Of a stretch of DNA of 8,580 nucleotides, positions 1 through 5,152 are shown piece after piece. The stretch's first letter is position 1, and each line of letters starts with the position of its first letter. The stretch covers positions 1-8,580 of the forward strand of contig JAIDTS010000494.1 in the NCBI GenBank assembly GCA_029060585.1, given 5' to 3'. The DNA comes from Muribaculaceae bacterium. Its GTDB lineage: Bacteria; Bacteroidota; Bacteroidia; Bacteroidales; Muribaculaceae. The notes under the pieces are model-generated. The model saw nothing but the letters and a program-made list of their open reading frames with translations, did not search any database and had not been told where the DNA came from. The position numbers were made by a program, and so were the translations under genes.

Positions 1-557
1 AAAATCTGGGGAAGGATTGCTGTATACATTCGGGTTCCCACATCATTGCGCGAACGCCATTCCTCATTGATCACACCTCTTTCCGCTTCGATTTCGGATT
101 CTTCAAGAAGGATACCGTCACACCAATCGCGTATCACGAGAAGCACACTGTCCATCAGAGGCTTATCGGTAGTGATCACATTATCTATGTTATAGATTGT
201 CTGGTCGAAACCGGTGCGGGCATTGATATCATAACCGAAGCGGATACCTTTGCTCTGAAGGTAATTGAGCATTTCCTTTCCCGGATAATGGGTGATTCCA
301 TTGAAGGCCATGTGCTCAAGGAAGTGGGCCAGACCGAGCTGATCTTGATTTTCAAGGGCACTGCCCACTTTCTGGGCGATGTAGAAGTTAGCACGGTCCT
401 TTGGTTGTTCGTTGTGGAGGATGTAATAGGTAAGTCCATTAGGAAGGACACCCGTCTTGACCTCCGGCTTGAGTGCCAGCGGCGTTAGCTGCGGCATCTG
501 TGCGAAGGCGACCACAAACATGATAAGCAGGGTCGCCAGACTGGTAAGTCTTTTCAT
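1..557 (-). CDS. M16 family zinc metallopeptidase (insulinase/PqqL-like), N-terminal 185 residues, runs off the window
   Basis: Reading leftward from the ATG at 557, the frame stays open for 185 codons to the window edge, so the C-terminal part is missing. Residues 1-19 form a signal peptide (two basic residues, a hydrophobic core, then AFA before Gln20), which places the protein in the periplasm or envelope. The inverted zinc motif HxxEH is present as HFLEH at residues 78-82: His78 and His82 bind zinc and Glu81 is the catalytic base. The third ligand is expected about 75 residues later and is best matched by Glu157 in EAER, just before the conserved VINEEW stretch. Bacteroidetes members of this type are usually about 930-950 residues with two M16 halves, so roughly a fifth is visible. 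The gene is separated from the upstream cyclo-ligase by 107 bp carrying a strong inverted repeat, so it is probably its own unit. Substrate unknown; the family cleaves peptides. Confidence 0.9.
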   Translation of the reverse strand, partial: MKRLTSLATLLIMFVVAFAQMPQLTPLALKPEVKTGVLPNGLTYYILHNEQPKDRANFYIAQKVGSALENQDQLGLAHFLEHMAFNGITHYPGKEMLNYLQSKGIRFGYDINARTGFDQTIYNIDNVITTDKPLMDSVLLVIRDWCDGILLEESEIEAERGVINEEWRSRNDVGTRMYTAILPQI

Positions 558-598
558 TTCAGTTGTTATTGGTTGGTTATTATCGTCTTTATTATATT

Positions 599-635
599 TG
601 TAAGACTTATAGGACTGGGTCCTATAAGTCTTACA
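599..635. repeat. Perfect 17-bp inverted repeat with a 3-nt loop (intergenic hairpin)
   Basis: The left arm TGTAAGACTTATAGGAC (599-615) is the exact reverse complement of the right arm (619-635), with TGG between. It lies 29 bp past the stop of the folate cyclo-ligase and 41 bp before the M16 start. It is built from 7-mers, TAAGACT then TATAGGA, and the first is also the unit of the array at 2920-2954, so the two look like one repeat family. It could end transcription from the upstream operon, but neither flank carries a run of T on the sense strand, so it is not a standard intrinsic terminator. A dispersed repeat or an mRNA-stabilising hairpin is equally possible. Confidence 0.85.
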
Positions 636-664
636 TATTCTTAGACGCAAAAACTTCTAAAAAA

Positions 665-1207
665 TTACAGTTTTATCAAAGTTTTTTGCGTGATTACCAT
701 ATCCATCGCCACATCATGCGGTTCTGAGGGAATAGAATCGAAAAGCTGGAACTCATACCCTACGCCAATTTTGGTTGCTTTGGAAGTCGACAGAAGCCTG
801 TCGTAGAATCCCTTACCTCGTCCGAGACGGTTACCCTTTCGGTCAAAGGCCACTGCAGGCACTACCATAAGCTCAATATCGTCGACATTCACCACGTCAT
901 CGCCAGTCGGTTCCTCGATGTGAAACGATCCAAGCTCAAGGCGTGTCTCCTCATATGGAAGGATATCGAGATTGACTCCATTCACACGCGGAAGAAAGAA
1001 GCGTTTCCTGTCGCGCCATTTACGCAGGAACTTTATTGTCTGCAGTTCGTCGGGAAGCGAATGATACATCAGTATATTGTCAGCCATCATGAAAGCAGCT
1101 GTCTTCTCGAGTTGAGCGAAGACCTCATCGGCCGCACTCGCCTTCTCCATCTCCGAAAGCATCATCCGGAGATTCCTTATCTTTCTGCGAATTTCTGATT
1201 TCTCCAT
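665..1207 (-). CDS. fau: 5-formyltetrahydrofolate cyclo-ligase (5,10-methenyl-THF synthetase)
   Basis: This 180-residue protein has the usual family length. It converts 5-formyl-THF to 5,10-methenyl-THF with ATP hydrolysis in the cytoplasm, returning a stored or inhibitory folate to the one-carbon pool. Visible marks are the basic N-terminal helix (residues 3-14, rich in Arg and Lys), YHSLPDEL at 48-55 with the conserved substrate-side Glu54, the glycine-rich nucleotide loop with GRGKGFYDR at 129-137, and EPHDVAMDMVIT at 162-173 near the end. The start at 1207 keeps the conserved basic helix; the next Met codons (15, 16) would cut into it. The first 31 bp overlap the 3' end of the S41 protease gene in another frame, so the two are probably co-transcribed and perhaps translationally coupled. 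It ends in TAA, 29 bp before the hairpin at 599-635. The E. coli homologue is ygfA/fau. Confidence 0.95.
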   Translation of the reverse strand: MEKSEIRRKIRNLRMMLSEMEKASAADEVFAQLEKTAAFMMADNILMYHSLPDELQTIKFLRKWRDRKRFFLPRVNGVNLDILPYEETRLELGSFHIEEPTGDDVVNVDDIELMVVPAVAFDRKGNRLGRGKGFYDRLLSTSKATKIGVGYEFQLFDSIPSEPHDVAMDMVITQKTLIKL

Positions 1208-2901
1208 ATCTTTGAATTATCGTGTGTTTTATATAGATTAAATTTGTTTCCGATTATTTCAGACCCTGATTCCTTATCCGGAACGAGATTGACACCAGTC
1301 TTTCCCTCCCTAAGCATCTCGAGGGCTTTCCTCACAGTCACGTCTTCCTGATTGAGCATCTGAATCAGTCCGTTGTAGCCAAGTACGTTACGGGCTATCT
1401 GAGCCTTGAGAAGATTCAGGATCAGTTCTCGGCTCCTGTTGATATAATACCAGCGCGCCGGCACGCCGTTCTGAGCGGCATAATCTACAAATCCTTCAAG
1501 GAGAGTCTGATCGCGGGGAATGACCCTCTCCAGTTCCTCTATTGTCTTGACATTTTTTGTAACTGAACGGTATTTCTCAGATACCTGGAAGGCATATTTG
1601 GTGATCAGGCCCTTATTGCTGACGCTTACATAATAGGAAGAGTATCCGGTAGTGTCCTCAGGCACGAAGATATCCGGCATGATACCGCCTCCTCCATACA
1701 CTTTGCGGCCTCCATGAGTCAAGAAGAGCTTACTCTTGTCGAGCTTTATGCTGTCTTCATTGTAGAACTCTCCATGTTCGTATCTATCCAGTATGTCCAT
1801 TATGTATTTCCCATCGGCACCACGCTCATACGGTTTCTGTATGCATCTTCCGGAAGGAGTATAGTAACGAGCTACGGTCAGACGGATGGCGCTGCTGTCG
1901 GGCAATTCAATCTGATGCTGCACGAGACCCTTTCCGAACGAGCGGCGTCCTATGACCAATCCCCTATCGTTGTCCTGAATTGCACCTGCAAAGATTTCAG
2001 ATGCAGAGGCTGAATACTCGTCGATGAGCACTGCAACGGGGATATTCTGGAAATGTCCGCTTCCGTCGCTCAAAGCCACGCTGCGGTTCTCGCTAAGTTT
2101 GCCGTTGGTGCTGACAATGATCCTGTCGTCGGGAAGGAATTCATTGGCCATAAGAATAACCTGGTCGAGGAATCCGCCAGAATTGCCACGAAGGTCAATG
2201 ACAAAGCTCTTGGCTCCTTGCGCCGCAAGCTGATGAAGAGCCATGTAGAACTCCTCGAAAGTGTTGCGCCCAAATTTAGACACTTTCAGATAGCCTATAC
2301 CGTTATCCTTATCGGCTAAATAGACGGCATCGACGCTATTGACGGGAATATCGTCGCGAACCACGTCGAAATCAAGCAGCTTATCGGAGTTCGACCGCTT
2401 CACCTTAAGCTTGACCTCCGTGCCCTTCGGCCCCCTGAGCGTCTTGAACACCTTTTCCTGGGTAGCGTTCTTGCCGGTCAGCAAAGAATCTCCGGCAGAT
2501 ACGATCTTGTCGCCGTTGAGAAGCCCTACCTTCTCGGCAGGTCCGCCGGCGATTACATCTACCACTACCACGGAATCGTTGACAATCTGAAAAGATACTC
2601 CTACTCCGGAGAAATGACCGTCCATGTCCTCGTTGGTCGCGGTCAGCTCTTCGGGAGTGAAATAGACTGAATGGGGATCAAGACCTGCAAGGAGATCCGG
2701 AACGACAGAAGCGAGGAGCGAGTCGACATCTATACGGTCGACATACTCGTTCTCGATCAGGTCTACGATTGTGCGCAGTTTAGACTCAGCCGGAGTCATA
2801 CGACTCACAGACAGATATTTACCAATAAAGACACCACCTGCAAGGCCGAGCGCCAATACAAGCGGTATCAATACGAATCCTATGTTTCTTTTTTTATTCA
2901 T
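1177..2901 (-). CDS. S41 family carboxy-terminal processing peptidase (CtpA/Prc type) with PDZ domain
   Basis: A 574-residue serine protease anchored in the inner membrane with its body in the periplasm. A single hydrophobic segment at about 8-27 follows a basic N-terminus (signal anchor or signal peptide). A PDZ domain covers about 95-175 (FSGVGVSFQ, then GGPAEKVGLLNGDKI), which in this family binds substrate C-termini and gates activity. The S41 core follows, with VIDLRGNSGG at 234-243, the nucleophile in YSASASEIFAGA (Ser299) and FGKG with Lys324. The spacing of 25 residues matches the Ser-Lys dyad of Tsp and CtpB, and Gln328 sits where CtpB has its third catalytic residue. All catalytic residues are therefore intact. 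GGGGIMPD (403-410) is typical of the Bacteroidetes branch, and about 160 further residues follow, with no domain I recognise. It lies 52 bp downstream of the dCMP deaminase and overlaps the cyclo-ligase by 31 bp. Confidence 0.95.
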   Translation of the reverse strand: MNKKRNIGFVLIPLVLALGLAGGVFIGKYLSVSRMTPAESKLRTIVDLIENEYVDRIDVDSLLASVVPDLLAGLDPHSVYFTPEELTATNEDMDGHFSGVGVSFQIVNDSVVVVDVIAGGPAEKVGLLNGDKIVSAGDSLLTGKNATQEKVFKTLRGPKGTEVKLKVKRSNSDKLLDFDVVRDDIPVNSVDAVYLADKDNGIGYLKVSKFGRNTFEEFYMALHQLAAQGAKSFVIDLRGNSGGFLDQVILMANEFLPDDRIIVSTNGKLSENRSVALSDGSGHFQNIPVAVLIDEYSASASEIFAGAIQDNDRGLVIGRRSFGKGLVQHQIELPDSSAIRLTVARYYTPSGRCIQKPYERGADGKYIMDILDRYEHGEFYNEDSIKLDKSKLFLTHGGRKVYGGGGIMPDIFVPEDTTGYSSYYVSVSNKGLITKYAFQVSEKYRSVTKNVKTIEELERVIPRDQTLLEGFVDYAAQNGVPARWYYINRSRELILNLLKAQIARNVLGYNGLIQMLNQEDVTVRKALEMLREGKTGVNLVPDKESGSEIIGNKFNLYKTHDNSKIWRNQKFAER

Positions 2902-2919
2902 CAGTATCTACATAATTCT

Positions 2920-2954
2920 TAAGACCCAAGACTTAGAACTCAAGACTTAAGACT
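2920..2954. repeat. Tandem 7-bp repeat array, five units, consensus (T/C)AAGACT
   Basis: Five back-to-back heptamers read TAAGACC, CAAGACT, TAGAACT, CAAGACT, TAAGACT on the plus strand. Units 2-3 and 4-5 also form a 14-bp repeat with 12 of 14 identical bases. The array fills most of the 52 bp between the dCMP deaminase and the S41 protease, and its last base is the first plus-strand base of the deaminase stop codon (TAA, 2954-2956), so the repeat abuts or supplies that stop. Unlike the related element at 599-635, all units point the same way and no long hairpin is possible. Function unknown. Confidence 0.8.
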
Positions 2955-3409
2955 TACAACGGCATGTGTACGACCTCAATCCCGGCCTTTCTCAGAAGGT
3001 CGAGGCCATCCTGAATCCTGTACAGATCGGAGAAAACAACTCTCCTGATTCCTGCCTGAATGATGAGTTTGCTGCATTCCATACAGGGAGAAGCGGTAAC
3101 GTAGAGTGTCGCGCCCTCACTTGAGTTGCTGCTTCTGGCCACTTTGGTAATCGCGTTGGCCTCGGCATGAAGCACATAGGGAAATGTGACATTATTCTCC
3201 TCGCACACGTTGGGAAATCCCGAGGGTGTGCCGTTAAATCCGTCGGAGATGATCATATTATCCCTGACAATCAGGGCTCCAACCTTACGGCGGACACAAT
3301 ATGAATTCTCGCTCCATATCTGCGCCATCCTGAGGTATCTCTCGTCGAGAACCCTCTGCTTTTCTTCCTGATATGTTTTGCTCTCCGACTCCATATGCTT
3401 ACTCACCAT
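2954..3409 (-). CDS. dCMP deaminase family protein (cytidine/deoxycytidylate deaminase fold)
   Basis: A 151-residue cytosolic enzyme that should deaminate dCMP to dUMP, the substrate of thymidylate synthase. The zinc site is complete: HAEAN at 81-85 supplies the ligand His81 and catalytic Glu83, and PCMEC at 108-112 supplies ligands Cys109 and Cys112. SDGFNGTPSGFPNVCEE (55-71) is the nucleotide-binding loop that marks dCMP deaminases rather than tRNA or cytidine deaminases. Its start codon overlaps the trxB stop by one base (TAATG, 3407-3411), which strongly favours Met1 over the in-frame Met6 and suggests coupled translation. Membership in the ComEB-like deaminase family is firm; strict dCMP specificity is inferred. 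Some bacterial members are controlled allosterically by dCTP and dTTP, which cannot be judged here. The stop codon falls at the edge of the heptamer array. Confidence 0.92.
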   Translation of the reverse strand: MVSKHMESESKTYQEEKQRVLDERYLRMAQIWSENSYCVRRKVGALIVRDNMIISDGFNGTPSGFPNVCEENNVTFPYVLHAEANAITKVARSSNSSEGATLYVTASPCMECSKLIIQAGIRRVVFSDLYRIQDGLDLLRKAGIEVVHMPL

Positions 3410-4350
3410 TATAGCTCTGCATGGTCCGTAAGGAAATGTTCTGCATCCAGGGCTGCCTTGGCACCACTGCCGGCAGCTACGATAGCCTGCCTGTAGCGTG
3501 GATCTGCAACATCTCCAGCAGCGAATACTCCTTCTACGCTCGTCTCTGTTGTAGCACCTTTAACCTTGATATAACCCTGCTCGTCAAGCTCAAGCTGACC
3601 GTTGAGGAACTTTGTGTTGGGAGTGTGACCAATTCCGAGGAAGAAACCATCTATCTTGATGTCAAAATGGTCTTCCTGCTCGGTTCCGACAGCACGCACT
3701 ACGTGAGCACCCTCCACTACCTCGTCGCCGAAAAGTCCGGTCACATTGCATTCGAACAGTACTTCGATATTGGGGGTGTTGATAACCCTCTTGCGCATTA
3801 CATCGCTTGCACGGAGATAAGGCTTGCGAACGATGAGATAGACCTTATTGCAGAGCGATGAAAGATAGAGAGCCTCCTCGCAGGCGGTGTCGCCACCTCC
3901 TACCACAGCCACATCCTTCTTCCTATAGAAGAAACCGTCGCACACAGCACATGCGCTGACTCCCATGCCCTGATACTTAATCTCATCGGGAATGCCAAGA
4001 TATTTCGCGCTAGCACCCGTACTGATGATCACCGTGCGTGCAGATATTTCCTCGCCGTGGTCATCGATGGCCACGAAAGGACGCTTTGAAAGATCGACGC
4101 TCTCGATGTTGCGCGGACGCACCGTAGCCCCAAACCTCTCGGCCTGCTTGCGGAGCTGATCCATCATTTCCATACCTCCTATTCCATCGGGATAGCCTGG
4201 AAAATTCTCCACTTCCGTAGTGGTCGTCAACTGGCCACCGGGCTGATTGCCCTCATATATGACAGGTTCGAGGTTCGCACGTCCGGCATAAATACCGGCT
4301 GTGTATCCGGCAGGGCCGGATCCTATGACAAGTACTTTTACAGTAGACAT
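3409..4350 (-). CDS. trxB: Thioredoxin-disulfide reductase
   Basis: A 313-residue low-molecular-weight flavoenzyme that passes electrons from NADPH through FAD to thioredoxin in the cytoplasm. The FAD-binding GSGPAG is at 10-15 and PGGQL at 37-41. The redox-active pair CAVC is at 134-137 followed by DG, in the position of CATC in E. coli TrxB. The NADPH-binding GGGDTA is at 151-156, and the second FAD motif GVFAAGDV with YRQAIVAAGSG is at 274-296. The 2'-phosphate-binding stretch reads VRKPYLRA (174-181), with Arg-Lys where E. coli has two arginines; a basic pair is kept, so NADPH use is still expected. Length and domain order are normal. The gene starts 128 bp after lolA and overlaps the dCMP deaminase start by one base. 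Thioredoxin feeds ribonucleotide reductase, which fits the neighbouring nucleotide gene. Confidence 0.97.
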   Translation of the reverse strand: MSTVKVLVIGSGPAGYTAGIYAGRANLEPVIYEGNQPGGQLTTTTEVENFPGYPDGIGGMEMMDQLRKQAERFGATVRPRNIESVDLSKRPFVAIDDHGEEISARTVIISTGASAKYLGIPDEIKYQGMGVSACAVCDGFFYRKKDVAVVGGGDTACEEALYLSSLCNKVYLIVRKPYLRASDVMRKRVINTPNIEVLFECNVTGLFGDEVVEGAHVVRAVGTEQEDHFDIKIDGFFLGIGHTPNTKFLNGQLELDEQGYIKVKGATTETSVEGVFAAGDVADPRYRQAIVAAGSGAKAALDAEHFLTDHAEL

Positions 4351-4407
4351 AATATTTCCTTTTTTTATCTTTATAAATTCAAATGCAGGGACATCGTATT
4401 CCCTTCA

Positions 4408-4444
4408 CCGATTAGTTATCATTTTCTTATTCTATAACAATCGG
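4408..4444. repeat. Imperfect inverted repeat in the lolA-trxB gap
   Basis: CCGATTAGTTAT (4408-4419) pairs with ATAACAATCGG (4434-4444): 11 base pairs with one unpaired A, around a 14-nt loop. It lies 58 bp upstream of the trxB start and 35 bp after the lolA stop, inside the only wide gap (4351-4478) of the proposed operon. No T-run follows it on the minus strand, so a factor-independent terminator is unlikely. It could be an operator for a dimeric regulator of trxB or an mRNA processing hairpin. This is structure without known function. Confidence 0.5.
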
Positions 4445-4478
4445 AAAGGGGTTTTATTTCAATCCGGCATTCATTTTT

Positions 4479-5120
4479 TCATCTGAGATCGACAATCTCG
4501 GCCTTGGGATACTTGGATTTGGGGTAGACGAAAGTGGCGTCGGCAAGCTTCTGACCGCTTTTCACCTGCGAGATGGATACAGTCACTTTCTGACCGGATT
4601 CGGGCACAACCACAAGTCTTGAAGGGAAAGAAGAGCCGTCGGGAATCGTAATGTGTACACTCTTATATCCCGAATGTTTTGTCTTCGGCGACAACACTAT
4701 AGTCTTACTACCCTTGGTCTGGCTCTTTGCGAACGCGGCTGTGAATGAAGCGGAATATGAATTAACGATAGACAGAGGATTAGCCTCCGCCACCTCCTGA
4801 GGAGTTGGATTCATAAGTGTTGTCTCATTGCTGCGTGAATTATAGGTCCACATGTTTTTGCCGTCATACCATGTAGATGTCGATGACGTCTGGAGCGCGA
4901 ATTTCTTTCCGGAAGCCTTCAACGTGCCGCTTACCTTCTGCTGACCGTAATCGAGAGTGAACGAGGCAGTAAGGCCACCTGCCCCGTTGACAGCGGCCGC
5001 AGCCTTTCTCAACAAAGCGTCGGCTGTCTCCGCAGCATGCCCGGCCATCGCGCATCCCAAAGCCGCAACCATCATTAAAATATATCTGAATAATCCTTTC
5101 ATAACATTCAATATTTTCAT
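4479..5120 (-). CDS. lolA: LolA-like outer-membrane lipoprotein carrier protein
   Basis: A 213-residue exported protein with a signal peptide (basic start, hydrophobic core at about 13-28, probable cleavage after AGHA at residue 29). LolA carries lipoproteins across the periplasm from the LolCDE transporter to the outer membrane. Supporting features are the SFTLDY and VSGTLKASGKKFALQ strands (53-77), WYDGKNMWTYN (84-94), which matches the family's DG..lW.Y signature, and an F-Y-P...AEIVDLR end. The position just after ftsK is the same as in E. coli (ftsK-lolA) and adds support. Overall divergence is high, so LolA family membership is firmer than exact function. Two starts are possible: Met1 at 5120, or Met7 at 5102, which gives a more compact signal peptide. 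Cys23 (ALGC) lacks Leu at the -3 position of a lipobox, so I read this as a soluble periplasmic protein. It ends in TGA. Confidence 0.85.
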   Translation of the reverse strand: MKILNVMKGLFRYILMMVAALGCAMAGHAAETADALLRKAAAAVNGAGGLTASFTLDYGQQKVSGTLKASGKKFALQTSSTSTWYDGKNMWTYNSRSNETTLMNPTPQEVAEANPLSIVNSYSASFTAAFAKSQTKGSKTIVLSPKTKHSGYKSVHITIPDGSSFPSRLVVVPESGQKVTVSISQVKSGQKLADATFVYPKSKYPKAEIVDLR

Positions 5121-5152
5121 TTAAATTACAGAATCAAATCGACATCTCTCCC

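Noticed and set aside
599..635. Classical Rho-independent terminator
   Set aside because: The stem is strong but no T-run follows on either strand, so it is listed as a repeat only.
920..1198. 92-codon plus-strand open frame
   Set aside because: Antisense to the cyclo-ligase, with no promoter or family match.
3811..3834. Loss of NADPH specificity in TrxB (Arg-Lys instead of Arg-Arg)
   Set aside because: A basic pair is kept and, from recall, similar sequences occur in Bacteroidetes TrxB; not a real defect.
3421..3861. 146-codon open frame on the plus strand
   Set aside because: Lies wholly antisense to trxB, whose product has every family motif; the antisense product shows no recognisable domain.
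4380..4387. TGCATTTG on the minus strand as a trxB promoter -7 box
   Set aside because: One mismatch in the key TA and no TTTG at the proper distance upstream; too weak to list.
5052..5060. Lipobox at Cys23 of the LolA-like protein
   Set aside because: The sequence is Ala-Leu-Gly-Cys without Leu at -3, and a normal AxA-type cleavage site follows, matching soluble LolA.
5135..5142. TCGATTTG on the minus strand as a lolA promoter
   Set aside because: Mismatch in the TA position, no supporting -33 box, and only 32 bp after ftsK, so read-through is the simpler view.
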